Assembly: GCA_040902925.1 (NCBI GenBank)
Contig: JBBDWJ010000280.1
Location: 1 to 15,166 of the forward strand
Length of the DNA stretch: 15,166 bases
Origin: JBBDWJ01 sp040902925
GTDB lineage: Bacteria; Acidobacteriota; Terriglobia; Bryobacterales; UBA6623
Reading direction: 5' to 3'
Numbering within the stretch: position 1 is the stretch's first letter; every line of letters starts with the position of its first letter. Under the pieces are notes generated by a model. The model worked only from the letters and a program-made list of their open reading frames with translations, ran no database searches and was not told the origin of the DNA. Position numbers and translations under genes: made by a program. Positions 1-7,145 of this stretch are shown here, in pieces.

Positions 1-89
1 CCGGTGTGCGCGGAACCCCCGGGGAGAAACGACGAAGCAAGCCTGATCGGCAGGACAGGAACAAGGCTGGGGCAAACGGGAGTATAGCC

Positions 90-566
90 ATGAACCAAGC
101 ACCTTATTTCTACGAAACCCATCTCTACTGGACCAAAAAGCGGCGCGGGCTTGTCGAAGTCGCCGAGCTGCCGCCCATCACCACCAGCCCACCACCTGAG
201 TTTCAAGGGGAACCCGGCTACTGGACGCCCGAGCATCTGCTCGTTGCCGCTCTGGAAAGCTGCTTGATGACGACGTTTCTGGCGGTTGCAGAGAAGTCCC
301 GGCTCGAAGTGGTGTCATACCGCTCTTCGGCGCTCGCCACCCTGGAAAGCGATGAGAGCGGCGGTCTCGGGTTTACGCGCGTTCTGGTCCGGCCGATCAT
401 CAAGGTACATCGCGAGGCGGATACAAGCAAGGCGCGGCGGCTGATGGAGAAAGCGGAGAAGCACTGCCTGGTGACCAAGGCTTTGAGCGTGCCGGTTCAC
501 TGCGACTCCAGCATTGTTGTCGTCGAGGCCGCCGCCGGCTCCGATTCGGGTTCAGCAGCCGCCTGA
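90..566 (+). CDS. OsmC/Ohr-family peroxiredoxin-like protein
   Basis: A 158-residue protein of the OsmC/Ohr fold, a cytosolic family that reduces organic hydroperoxides with a two-cysteine centre. Seen: the segment around residues 46-66 (TPEHLLVAALESCLMTTFLA) carries the first family cysteine, Cys58, preceded by the family Glu56; the second, Cys126, lies in EKHCLVTKAL, followed by the usual C-terminal strand with VHCDSSIVV. Length is normal for the family. An in-frame start exists at 6, but ATG 90 is preferred: GGGAG at 78-82 lies 7 nt upstream, and the extra N-terminal 28 residues are basic and unlike the family. The stop at 564-566 is followed by an assembly gap, so the downstream context is uncertain. 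Which OsmC subgroup it belongs to, and its thiol partner, cannot be told here. Bases 1-89 show no other gene. Confidence 0.85.
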   Translation: MNQAPYFYETHLYWTKKRRGLVEVAELPPITTSPPPEFQGEPGYWTPEHLLVAALESCLMTTFLAVAEKSRLEVVSYRSSALATLESDESGGLGFTRVLVRPIIKVHREADTSKARRLMEKAEKHCLVTKALSVPVHCDSSIVVVEAAAGSDSGSAAA

Positions 567-595
567 CCGCCTCCCCGCTCACTAAGAGATGCTCT

Positions 596-605
596 NNNNN
601 NNNNN
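596..605. other. Assembly gap (10 Ns)
   Basis: Ten Ns join two contigs. The 8 bases before the gap (588-595) and the 8 bases after it (606-613) are both GATGCTCT, so the contig ends may simply overlap; the true gap length is unknown and may be zero or negative. No coding frame is interrupted. Confidence 0.95.
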
Positions 606-676
606 GATGCTCTCCCCGGCGAGACAGCGGCCGCATCTAAGGCCCAGTCCCTTGCGACGGTCTCGCCCGAACGCCC

Positions 677-685
677 TGTTATAAT
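677..685 (+). promoter_or_regulatory. Extended -10 promoter for the SDR gene
   Basis: TGTTATAAT is a perfect extended -10 (TGn followed by TATAAT at 680-685), 23 nt before the ATG at 709. The expected transcript start is near 692, giving a leader of about 17 nt. There is no good -35 at the proper distance; the extended -10 would compensate. Assigned by sequence match only. Confidence 0.6.
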
Positions 686-708
686 CGACGATTCTTCGTA
701 AAACGCCC

Positions 709-1464
709 ATGGCACAACCATTTCAACTCGATCACCGCACAGCCCTGGTTACGGGCGGAGCCAGCGGCATCGGCGAGCACACGGTCCGCGTGCTTCACAA
801 CGCCGGCGCCCATGTTATCGTCGCCGACTTGAATATCGAGGCCGCGGGCAATCTGGCATCCTCGCTTGGCGAGCGAGCCTCGGCGCTACAACTCGACGTC
901 ACGAACCCGCAATCGGTCGAAGCTGCGTTCGCGAGCCTCGACAAGCTTGACATCCTGGTCAACAACGCCGGCATCGGCCACGTTGGGGGTCTGGAGGAAA
1001 CCGCGATCGAGGACTGGCAAAGGGTGTTCCGCGTCAACGTCGAGGGCGTCTATCTGGTGACGCAAGCCGCCGCGCCGCTGCTGCTGGCCTCAGCGCATGG
1101 GTCTATTGTGAATATTGGTTCCGTAGCGGGATTAGTAGGCGTCAAGCGCCGCTTCGCCTATTGCGCTTCGAAGGGAGCGGTCGTCGCGATGACCCGCCAG
1201 ATCGCCGCCGACTACGCCGGCCGTCTGCGAATCAACTGCGTCTGCCCCGGCACCGTCGACACACCGTTCGTAGAGGGCTATCTCGAGAAGTACCACAAAC
1301 ACGAAAAGGAAAAAGTCCGCGCCGAGCTGGACCAGCGCCAGCCGGTAGGCCGTCTAGGCAAACCGCAGGAAATCGCCCATCTGGTGCTCTATCTCTGCTC
1401 GGATGAGGCCGAATTCGTCACCGGCTCGATCATGACGATTGACGGCGGCTGGACTGCCCTGTAG
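709..1464 (+). CDS. Classical short-chain dehydrogenase/reductase (SDR), NAD-type
   Basis: A 251-residue classical SDR, full length for the family. Seen: the nucleotide-binding TGGASGIG at residues 15-22, Asp40 after the second strand (favours NAD over NADP), NNAG at 85-88, and the catalytic set Asn110, Ser138, Tyr151 and Lys155 (YCASK), followed by CVCPGTVDTPF and a C-terminal VTGSIMTIDGGW. The CVCPGTVDTP stretch and the tail resemble 3-hydroxybutyrate dehydrogenase type 2 (DHRS6-like) and 2-keto-3-deoxy-L-fuconate dehydrogenases, so a small hydroxy-acid or sugar-acid substrate is a reasonable inference; the substrate itself is not determined. No clear Shine-Dalgarno precedes ATG 709, and the predicted leader is short. 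It stands alone, converging with the aldo/keto reductase on the other strand. Confidence 0.9.
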   Translation: MAQPFQLDHRTALVTGGASGIGEHTVRVLHNAGAHVIVADLNIEAAGNLASSLGERASALQLDVTNPQSVEAAFASLDKLDILVNNAGIGHVGGLEETAIEDWQRVFRVNVEGVYLVTQAAAPLLLASAHGSIVNIGSVAGLVGVKRRFAYCASKGAVVAMTRQIAADYAGRLRINCVCPGTVDTPFVEGYLEKYHKHEKEKVRAELDQRQPVGRLGKPQEIAHLVLYLCSDEAEFVTGSIMTIDGGWTAL

Positions 1465-1508
1465 CGAACTGTCGCATAGATAGTTTTATCATCGACAAAT
1501 CGATGTAG

Positions 1509-1528
1509 GGGCGTAGCGTGCTACGCCC
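1509..1528. repeat. Perfect 9-bp palindrome, REP-like or bidirectional terminator
   Basis: GGGCGTAGC at 1509-1517 pairs exactly with GCTACGCCC at 1520-1528, leaving a 2-nt centre (in practice 8 bp with a 4-nt loop). It sits about 45 nt after the SDR stop, between convergent genes, where it could end transcription from the left. No T-run follows it, and its compact form resembles dispersed intergenic palindromes, so a REP-type repeat is at least as likely. A genome-wide copy count would decide. Confidence 0.55.
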
Positions 1529-1560
1529 GCGGCCGGGCACGCGAGCCAGAAACCGAAATC

Positions 1561-1574
1561 GGCGGAAAGCCGCC
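1561..1574 (-). terminator. Hairpin just after the aldo/keto reductase stop
   Basis: On the minus strand, GGCGG, a 4-nt loop and CCGCC (5 bp) begin one base beyond the TAA at 1578-1576 and are followed by the moderately T-rich GATTTCGGTTTC. This resembles a short intrinsic terminator for the reductase, though stem and T-tract are weak. Confidence 0.4.
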
Positions 1575-1575
1575 C

Positions 1576-2589
1576 TTAGGCCGTCGCGAAGTCATGCTGC
1601 CGGCGGTGATGCGGGCCGTCGAACGTCTGCGTCGACTTGAACAGCTCGTGGCGGCCGTCGCTGGCCTCGGGCTCCGCCATCGAAAGCAACTTCGCTTTGT
1701 CAGCGTCCGGCATCGGCTTGAAATCGCGCCCAATGGCAATTTCCTGCTTCAGTTCGTCCATCGACATGATCCCGACGCACAGCGTGGACACCGGCAGGCT
1801 CAGCGCATAGCGGCGGCATTGCTCTGCTGTGATCTTGGTCTGGCTGGGAATGCGCCCCTTAGGAGAGCCGCCCGCGAAGCTCTTCATCCCGATGACGCCG
1901 ACGTTCATCTTTAAGCACTCCGGCACGACTTCCTTTTGAAAGCTGCGGTAAAAGGCGTCCATCACGTTGATGGGCATCTGCGCCGACGCCCAGTCGTAGG
2001 GCTTGTTCAGCATCTTGAGATGGATGCGGGGATCCTTGTGGCCGGTGAAACCGATGTAGCGGACCTTGCCCGCTTTCTGGGCCTCCAGCGCGGCCTTGAT
2101 ACCGCCCTTGTCGAAAACCCAGTCGGGATCGTTGTCATAGACCATCTCGTGAAACTGCCACAGGTCGAGATAGTCGGTCTTGAGGCGGCGCAGGCTGTCG
2201 TCGAGACAGCGCTTGGTGCCCTCGTAGTCGCGCTCGCAATTCTTTGTCATCAGAAAGACCTTTTTGCGGTAGCCTTCCTGCGCCAGGGCACGGCCCATGA
2301 TTTCTTCGGCCCCGCCGTTGTGGTAGTCCCAGCAGTTATCGAAGAAGGTCATGCCTTCATCGACGGCCGCATGCATAATGCGCACGGCTTCGGCTTTGTC
2401 CTCCACGGCACCGATGTGCCAGCCGCCCAGGCATAGGATCGAGACCTGCTCGTTGGTGCGGCCCAGCTTACGCGTAGGCAGCCCGGCGGAGCTGGGCTGT
2501 TGCGCCAATGCCTGCTGGGCGAGCGCGGCGGTCATGGCGCTTCCGAACATCGTGCGGAAAAAGCTGCGGCGTGAGCTTTCTGGTTTCAT
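1576..2589 (-). CDS. Tat-exported aldo/keto reductase
   Basis: A 337-residue aldo/keto reductase, the (beta/alpha)8-barrel family that reduces carbonyls with NAD(P)H. Seen: the catalytic tetrad is intact as Asp84 and Tyr89 (FFDNCWDY), Lys116 (MTKN) and His147 (LWQFHE). The N-terminus has a twin-arginine motif, SRRSFFR at residues 6-12, then a short hydrophobic stretch and ALAQQ with possible cleavage after Ala24 or Ala29, so folded export with bound cofactor is predicted. Start: the ATG at 2589 has GGGGAGG 5 nt upstream and places the Tat motif correctly; an in-frame start at 2619 would add 10 residues and lacks such a site. The C-terminal part (from about residue 300) ends in a His/Arg-rich GPHHRRQH stretch. 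Monocistronic, divergent from the 2973 gene. Substrate unknown; a quinone or sugar carbonyl is guesswork. Confidence 0.88.
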   Translation of the reverse strand: MKPESSRRSFFRTMFGSAMTAALAQQALAQQPSSAGLPTRKLGRTNEQVSILCLGGWHIGAVEDKAEAVRIMHAAVDEGMTFFDNCWDYHNGGAEEIMGRALAQEGYRKKVFLMTKNCERDYEGTKRCLDDSLRRLKTDYLDLWQFHEMVYDNDPDWVFDKGGIKAALEAQKAGKVRYIGFTGHKDPRIHLKMLNKPYDWASAQMPINVMDAFYRSFQKEVVPECLKMNVGVIGMKSFAGGSPKGRIPSQTKITAEQCRRYALSLPVSTLCVGIMSMDELKQEIAIGRDFKPMPDADKAKLLSMAEPEASDGRHELFKSTQTFDGPHHRRQHDFATA

Positions 2590-2594
2590 GAGAG

Positions 2595-2601
2595 CCTCCC
2601 C
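2595..2601 (-). promoter_or_regulatory. Shine-Dalgarno fixing the reductase start
   Basis: GGGGAGG on the minus strand, 5 nt before the ATG at 2589. It decides between that ATG and the upstream in-frame start at 2619. A possible -10 (TAGAAT, 2623-2618 on the minus strand) lies 28 nt before the ATG, but no matching -35 was found. Confidence 0.7.
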
Positions 2602-2619
2602 GGGTGGATTGTGTTTCAT

Positions 2620-2972
2620 TCTATCGCAGAGCAGCCAAACCGGCGGCCTATAAGCCCCGTTTGCCTATCCAGTCCTCAGTTGCCCATTTGCATAGAGTCC
2701 CGCGGAAACCCGACTGTTTCGCCTGGCGGCATTGGAATCCGGGACACGGGACCCGAAATCGCTTTGCCCGGATGGGAGCCGCCTTCCCGCAGCCTTCCGC
2801 CGGCCATCGCGATAGCATTCGCAGCGGTTTGGATTCATTCGATGCAGCGCGGCTGCTAGGATTAAGGCAACCGCGAAGGCTTTATGCCGGCCCGTTTCGC
2901 TCAATCGCGCCTCAGAAAAAAGGAACGCGCGACGGCAATATCCCGGCTCGAGCCTCCCTAGTAAAAACCTTC
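2620..2972. other. Gene-free divergent intergenic region
   Basis: About 350 bases between the divergent reductase and the secreted-protein gene. Open frames cross it on both strands, including an N-terminal extension of the 2973 gene, but their translations are Arg/Pro-rich, lack ribosome sites and look non-coding. It should hold the promoters of both flanking genes; apart from the weak TAGAAT at 2618-2623 I could not find a convincing -35/-10 pair for either direction. Confidence 0.5.
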
Positions 2973-4403
2973 ATGAGCCGGCACGGGTTGTTCCTCCTGA
3001 CATTGCTGTTCACTGCGCCGTGCATTGCGCAAACGAACCAGCCCGGCCTGGCCGACTACCGGATCTATACGAAACACCCGCGTCTCTGGCTCGATGGCGG
3101 CCGCCTGGACCGGCTGCGCCACGAAGTGCAGCGCGGCGCCGAGCGCTGGCAGCGGCTTGAATCTCTGCGGCAAAGCGGGGCCTCGTTTCCCGAGGAGCCG
3201 CTGTGGCTCGCGCTGCAATCGCGAGTGGCCGGCTCGAAAGAGGCGGGAAGCAAAGCTATCGAGTGGGCGCTCGCCAAGGCAGCATCGAACTCCGGATTCT
3301 CGGATCCCGCCGATTTGCGGCTTGGAGCCGTCGTCTTTGACTGGTGCTTCGAGCTGCTTCCGGAGGAACAGCGCCCCCGGCTGGCGGCGGCTCTGGGCGA
3401 AGCCGTGAAAACGATAGCGGCGCAGCGCGGCCTGGAGACCGGACCGATTCGCAGCGCTGTCCTCGCGGCAGTCGCCATCGCCGACGACTGGGAGCCCTCC
3501 TCGCAAGCGCTGCTGGAGCTTATCGGCAAGCGCTGGCGCGGCGAGATCCAGCCGGCTCTGCTGCGGGCGGAAACCCCGGATCGCGCCGCGGAGCTGCTGG
3601 CGACGATGGAAATCTTCCATGCCGTCCGCTATAACCTCGAAATGGATCTGTGGCGCGAGTCCGATGCGGTCTTCCGGCCCCTGCCGCGCGTGCGGATGCT
3701 GCGCTACTATCCCGAGCCGTTGGAAACCCCAACCGGCTATCTTCGCGAACTGGCGCAGCCTTCGTCGGCGGACGTCGATCCTAAGGCCGAGAGCGTGCCG
3801 GCGCGGATCGGCGAGATGATGCTGGTAGCCTACGAGAGTACGCTCGAGGAGTATCAATTTTTGCAAGGCTGGATCCGCCATGACGCCTTCGTTTTGCGCG
3901 ATCCTCTTGGTGCGGTGTATGAGTTCATCTGGATCAACCCCTACCTGCCCGGGTTGAGCTACTCGAACTCGCCGCCGGTGGCGTATGACGAAGTGCGCGG
4001 CAGCGTATTCGCGCGCCAGGGCTGGAATGAGGAAGACGTTTGGGCCGGCTATATCGGCGGCGAGTTGCAGGTCCACGCCGACGGGCAACGCATGACGATC
4101 CGCCAGCAGGACAAGCAGGCCCCGCTCGCGTTTCAAGGGGCGGCGATCGTGCCGGCGCGCCTGCCGATGAAGTTCGATATCGAGGTGCAGCGCGGCGTGG
4201 GCGCACGCGACGACCGCGCGATTTACCTTGTCGGGCTAACCGCGGGCGAGACCTATGACCTCAAGGTCAATGGTGGGCGCTATCGCCCTTACCGTGCCGG
4301 CCGCGGCGGCATCGTCGTGCTGCGCACCGAGACCTCGGACGACAAAGCCAAAGTCGACTTCGACAAAAAGCTCCGGGTTGAGATCCGCGCCCGGAAAAAC
4401 TGA
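2973..4403 (+). CDS. Secreted protein resembling a reduced heparinase II/III-type polysaccharide lyase
   Basis: A 476-residue exported protein. Seen: a signal peptide (residues 1-20, MSRHGLFLLTLLFTAPCIAQ, type I cleavage after CIA; not a lipobox because Pro precedes the Cys); KHPRLWL at 34-40 followed by a helix-rich part to about residue 330; then a beta-rich part opening with VFARQGW (345-351) and LQVHADGQ around His368. Heparinase II/III-like proteins begin with a similar HPRL motif and helical toroid, and their sheet domain opens with a 'Arg-x-x-W' strand and a His-Ala/His-Asp loop, so a distant relationship is inferred. The protein is shorter than usual, and the typical cluster of catalytic His/Tyr/Asn is not obvious, so activity is doubtful. 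ATG 2973 is chosen because it starts the signal peptide; it has no Shine-Dalgarno. The ATPase gene follows after 18 nt, probably in the same transcript. Confidence 0.6.
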   Translation: MSRHGLFLLTLLFTAPCIAQTNQPGLADYRIYTKHPRLWLDGGRLDRLRHEVQRGAERWQRLESLRQSGASFPEEPLWLALQSRVAGSKEAGSKAIEWALAKAASNSGFSDPADLRLGAVVFDWCFELLPEEQRPRLAAALGEAVKTIAAQRGLETGPIRSAVLAAVAIADDWEPSSQALLELIGKRWRGEIQPALLRAETPDRAAELLATMEIFHAVRYNLEMDLWRESDAVFRPLPRVRMLRYYPEPLETPTGYLRELAQPSSADVDPKAESVPARIGEMMLVAYESTLEEYQFLQGWIRHDAFVLRDPLGAVYEFIWINPYLPGLSYSNSPPVAYDEVRGSVFARQGWNEEDVWAGYIGGELQVHADGQRMTIRQQDKQAPLAFQGAAIVPARLPMKFDIEVQRGVGARDDRAIYLVGLTAGETYDLKVNGGRYRPYRAGRGGIVVLRTETSDDKAKVDFDKKLRVEIRARKN

Positions 4404-4421
4404 CCGATTGACTGGAGCTGC

Positions 4422-5024
4422 ATGAAGTACCTGAAAATTCTTTCGCACCCGATCTTCACGAGCTTGAGCTTCCACATGCCGATGATCGTGGATCTCTCCC
4501 ACCCCTTGATTATGCTCGAGGGCGAGAACGGTTCCGGGAAATCGACGTTGCTGCATTCGATCTTCCACGCGCTCAAGGGAGAGCAGATCGACGGCTATGT
4601 CTACAAGCTTGAGTTGGAGGGTGTCGAGCCCGGCAACGTGCTGTTGTTCGATGCCGAGCAGCACAACCCGCGCAATCATCCGGAGTTGTTCGACGAAGAA
4701 CCGGAGATGAAGGAGTTCGTCGAGACGGCCAGCCACGGGCAGGTAATGCTATCGCTGTTTCAGCAGACGTTTCCGGGGCTGCCCGAGGAAACGATTCTCC
4801 TGCTCGACGAACCCGAGATGGCCCTGTCGCAGTCGAACCAGCGCCGCATCGTCAAAATGCTCAAGGAACTGGTCGACCAGAAGCATTTCCGCATCATCGC
4901 GGCGACGCACTCGCCGCATTTGCTCGCCTCGCCAGAAACCTACGTGATCAACCTCGACCGCCACGTCAACCGCAACGTGATACGGGAAGACTTCGGTATC
5001 GAGGGCGCCAGTACGATTCACTAG
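4422..5024 (+). CDS. Small stand-alone ABC-type ATPase (COG3910-like predicted ATPase)
   Basis: A 200-residue cytosolic ATPase with ABC/SMC-type motifs: Walker A GENGSGKS (34-41), an atypical signature ASHGQ (103-107) in place of LSGGQ, Walker B ILLLDEPE (125-132) with catalytic Glu130, and an H-loop ATHSP (His163). The HGQ-type signature, short length and the C-terminal 'THSP.LLA.P' run are typical of the single-domain predicted ATPases of COG3910/AAA_21 type. These have no membrane partner and no established role; relatives sit among RecF/OLD-like ATPases. No nuclease (Toprim) domain is present. GGAG at 4414-4417 precedes ATG 4422 by 4 nt. Cotranscription with the secreted 2973 protein is likely from the 18-nt spacing, but a functional link between an exported and a cytosolic protein is not evident. 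The gene ends at the palindrome cluster. Confidence 0.82.
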   Translation: MKYLKILSHPIFTSLSFHMPMIVDLSHPLIMLEGENGSGKSTLLHSIFHALKGEQIDGYVYKLELEGVEPGNVLLFDAEQHNPRNHPELFDEEPEMKEFVETASHGQVMLSLFQQTFPGLPEETILLLDEPEMALSQSNQRRIVKMLKELVDQKHFRIIAATHSPHLLASPETYVINLDRHVNRNVIREDFGIEGASTIH

Positions 5025-5072
5025 GAATCAAATCAAAGGCGAAGCGCAGCCGCACCGAACCAAAAGGGTAAA

Positions 5073-5165
5073 ACGGGCGCAGCCCGTCCAAGTGGCGACA
5101 GGCGCTCTCGCCTGTCCTCGCCGCTAAGCGGCGAGCCTCTTCCCGAGGTCCCAAGCCTTCGGGAC
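5073..5165. repeat. Cluster of four to five GC-rich palindromes (REP/BIME-like)
   Basis: Four hairpins follow one another: 5073-5087 (ACGGGC, 3-nt loop, GCCCGT); 5097-5116 (GACAGGCG, loop CTCT, CGCCTGTC, 8 bp); 5117-5135 (CTCGCCGCT, one A, AGCGGCGAG, arms of 9 nt); 5148-5165 (GTCCC...GGGAC with an inner AAG/CTT). A smaller CCTC/GAGG lies at 5136-5148. GCGCAGCC also occurs twice, at 5044-5051 and 5078-5085. The cluster fills the convergent space between the ATPase and symporter genes, the usual site for bacterial interspersed palindromic elements, and could end transcription from both sides. No T-run and no open frame worth naming. REP identity needs a copy count elsewhere in the genome. Confidence 0.65.
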
Positions 5166-5223
5166 GAGATTGGCGGCCCCAAACCAAAGCCGCTTCCCCG
5201 GTCCGAAGTCGAGTAGCCCACGA

Positions 5224-6705
5224 TCACACCTCCATCACGGCGCGCATGTCGGGTTCCAGCTTCGACTCTCCTCTTTCACGTGACGCCATCGAGATCCCAG
5301 TAAACACAATCAACGCAACCAGCAGCGAAAAACAGCCTACGTTCATGCCGTAGGGCAGCGTGTAGATTTGGTGGCGGGCGAGCAGCTCGAGGCTGAAGTT
5401 GAGCACCAGGCTTAGAGCGATGGACGCGACGCAAGCCGCTCCGGTAGCGCGTTTCCAGTTGATGCCCAAGGCCACGCTGGGCACAATCGCGGCGGCGAAA
5501 GTTCCCCAGCCGAAAGTGCCGAGCAAAGCGATCAGATTTTCCATGTAGAGCGCGAACAGCGTCGACGCCACCAGCAGCAGGCCCGTCGTGATCCGGCTCC
5601 ACATTAGCTGGCGATCGAGCGACCGGCCGCGCAGCGCGATCGGAATATCGTGCACGATGGCCGCCGCGCCAATGTTCAGAAAGCTATCGGCGGTGGACAT
5701 GATCGCCGCCAGCAGACCCGCGAACACCAATCCGGCCAGCCATTCCGGTGTGTAGTTGAGCAGGAAAGCCGGCGCGGCCAGGTCCGGCGACTCCAGAGGC
5801 GGATGCTTTCCCGTTTCGACCAGGGTCCGCATCGCCAGGCCGAGGCTCATCCAAAGCAGGCTCAGCACCGCGTAACAGCACCCGGTCAGCAGTGGTCCCC
5901 ACCGCAGTGCGCGAATGTCGCGCAGCATCAGAAACTTTGTGATCGCATGCGGCTGGCCGACCCCGCCAAGGCCGAACAACAAGTACCAGCTCAAAGCGGT
6001 CAGCGGTCCGCGCGTGCCCCAGGGGCCGATGAATTCCGGATCCATCTCCCAAAGCGTGCGGCTGATTTCCGGCATCCCGCCTGCTGCTGTTATGGCGTAA
6101 TAGGTCACCGCCACCGAAGCGACCGCCATCAGCAGCCCCTGAAACAAATCGGTGTACACGCCGGCGATCATGCCGCCCGCAACGCTGTAAAACGCCAGCA
6201 CGCCGAGACCGATGGCCAGCGCCGGAATCAGATCGATGTTGAGAACCGTGACCAGGACGATCCCGATGGCGAGAATTTGCGTGCCGAGGTAGCCGAGCAC
6301 GCCGAGCAAAATCGCAAGCGCCATGAAGAAGCGCGGCCAGCGGCCTCCGTAGCGCGCTTCGACGACGTCGGGAAGGGTCAGGATCTCGCGCGTCAAACCG
6401 AGCAAGGCGAGGCGCTTGCCGACCAGCACCCAGCTCAGCGCCATGCCGATCGTGGCGGAAAACGTGATCCACAACGAGCTCGTTCCGGCTTCGTACACCA
6501 GCCCGGGGCCGCCCACAAACCCGAAGCCGCTCATGATGCTCGACATCGTGGCCAGCACGACCACGACGAGCCCCAGGCTGCGCCCGGCAATCAAAAAGTC
6601 GGCGATCGTGTGCGTGCGCCGCATCGCCCACACGCCGATTCCCAGGCACACCAACAGATAAACGCCGACGCAAGCAAGGATGGTCGGCGAATTGACTGTA
6701 GGCAT
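5224..6705 (-). CDS. Sodium:solute symporter (SSS family)
   Basis: A 493-residue inner-membrane secondary transporter of the SSS family (PutP/PanF relatives) that couples solute uptake to sodium. Seen: about thirteen hydrophobic segments across the whole length; GQPHAITKF around residues 250-258, which matches the GQPH region of PutP; and AAIMSTADSF around 333-342, whose Ser337-Thr338 correspond to the sodium-ligating Ser/Thr pair of PutP helix 8. Length is normal for the family. The substrate cannot be read: PutP-like motifs suggest an amino or carboxylic acid. ATG 6705 is chosen; a TTG directly before it (6708) is an equal alternative and changes one residue. It is the last gene of the operon, starting 5 nt after the stop of the four-helix protein, and ends facing the palindrome cluster. 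Confidence 0.92.
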   Translation of the reverse strand: MPTVNSPTILACVGVYLLVCLGIGVWAMRRTHTIADFLIAGRSLGLVVVVLATMSSIMSGFGFVGGPGLVYEAGTSSLWITFSATIGMALSWVLVGKRLALLGLTREILTLPDVVEARYGGRWPRFFMALAILLGVLGYLGTQILAIGIVLVTVLNIDLIPALAIGLGVLAFYSVAGGMIAGVYTDLFQGLLMAVASVAVTYYAITAAGGMPEISRTLWEMDPEFIGPWGTRGPLTALSWYLLFGLGGVGQPHAITKFLMLRDIRALRWGPLLTGCCYAVLSLLWMSLGLAMRTLVETGKHPPLESPDLAAPAFLLNYTPEWLAGLVFAGLLAAIMSTADSFLNIGAAAIVHDIPIALRGRSLDRQLMWSRITTGLLLVASTLFALYMENLIALLGTFGWGTFAAAIVPSVALGINWKRATGAACVASIALSLVLNFSLELLARHQIYTLPYGMNVGCFSLLVALIVFTGISMASRERGESKLEPDMRAVMEV

Positions 6706-6710
6706 CAAAA

Positions 6711-7145
6711 CTACTCTTTGCGGCCGAACTCGGCTAGAAACTGCTGCAGGCGGTCTTCCGGTAAAACAGAGCGGCGAAACTCAACGCCATAGAGCAAGCC
6801 TAAAATGACGCCGCACGGCCAGATGCCATAGACCAAAAAGGCGGTCGGCACGGGCAGGCCAAGAAACAACAGCGGCTCCGCGCCGGGCTCATACGTCCAG
6901 ACGATCCCAATCAGGAACCCGCTGTAGAGCAGAAACATGCCCGTTAATGTCGAGAGGATGGTGCCGCGGCGGCTGTTGGGGCCATATCCAATCGCCGCAA
7001 AGAAAAAAAGGATCAACCAAACCAGGATTCCGAACCACAGCCACTGGTTGACCAGCGACAGCCCCAACGCGACCGTGGCCGCGAGACTAGCGGCCAGCAC
7101 AAGCCCGTTGACCGTTGGGTCGCGATGCGAAGGGATCCCGGTCAA
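6711..7145 (-). CDS. Four-helix small membrane protein, putative symporter partner
   Basis: A 144-residue protein with four predicted transmembrane helices (about 14-32, 35-53, 63-83 and 99-121) and a charged cytosolic tail ending EFGRKE. Seen: the FF-A-A-I-G-Y-G segment after helix 2, and IWPCGVILGLLYGVEFRR in helix 4. I do not recognise a named family. Several sodium/solute symporters have a small membrane protein encoded directly upstream (for example YhdT next to PanF, and DUF4212 or DUF3311 proteins), and the position here is the same, so an accessory subunit is inferred from context. The start is TTG at 7145, supported by GGGAGG at 7150-7155 four nt upstream; its TTG overlaps the TGA of the acetyltransferase gene (TTGA), indicating translational coupling. 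Confidence 0.72.
   Translation of the reverse strand: MTGIPSHRDPTVNGLVLAASLAATVALGLSLVNQWLWFGILVWLILFFFAAIGYGPNSRRGTILSTLTGMFLLYSGFLIGIVWTYEPGAEPLLFLGLPVPTAFLVYGIWPCGVILGLLYGVEFRRSVLPEDRLQQFLAEFGRKE

Noticed and set aside
2665..2904. Small minus-strand frame in the divergent region with a hydrophobic start (VALILAAALHRM)
   Set aside because: Only a brief hydrophobic run, then Arg-rich sequence; no ribosome site and no adjacent gene logic.
2958..4136. 392-codon minus-strand open frame opposite the secreted lyase-like protein
   Set aside because: Arg/Gln/Leu-rich composition without recognisable domains, whereas the plus strand has a signal peptide and a coherent fold pattern.
4422..5024. OLD-family or retron-type defence ATPase
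   Set aside because: There is no Toprim nuclease, reverse transcriptase, HNH or other effector gene nearby, and the protein is a bare 200-residue ATPase.
5033..5227. Small minus-strand frames over the palindrome cluster
   Set aside because: The translations follow the hairpin arms and have no start signals; the sequence is better explained as non-coding palindromes.
5650..6792. 380-codon plus-strand open frame opposite the symporter
   Set aside because: Highly enriched in Arg, Gln, His and Asp, as expected from the complement of membrane-protein codons; the symporter on the minus strand is certain.
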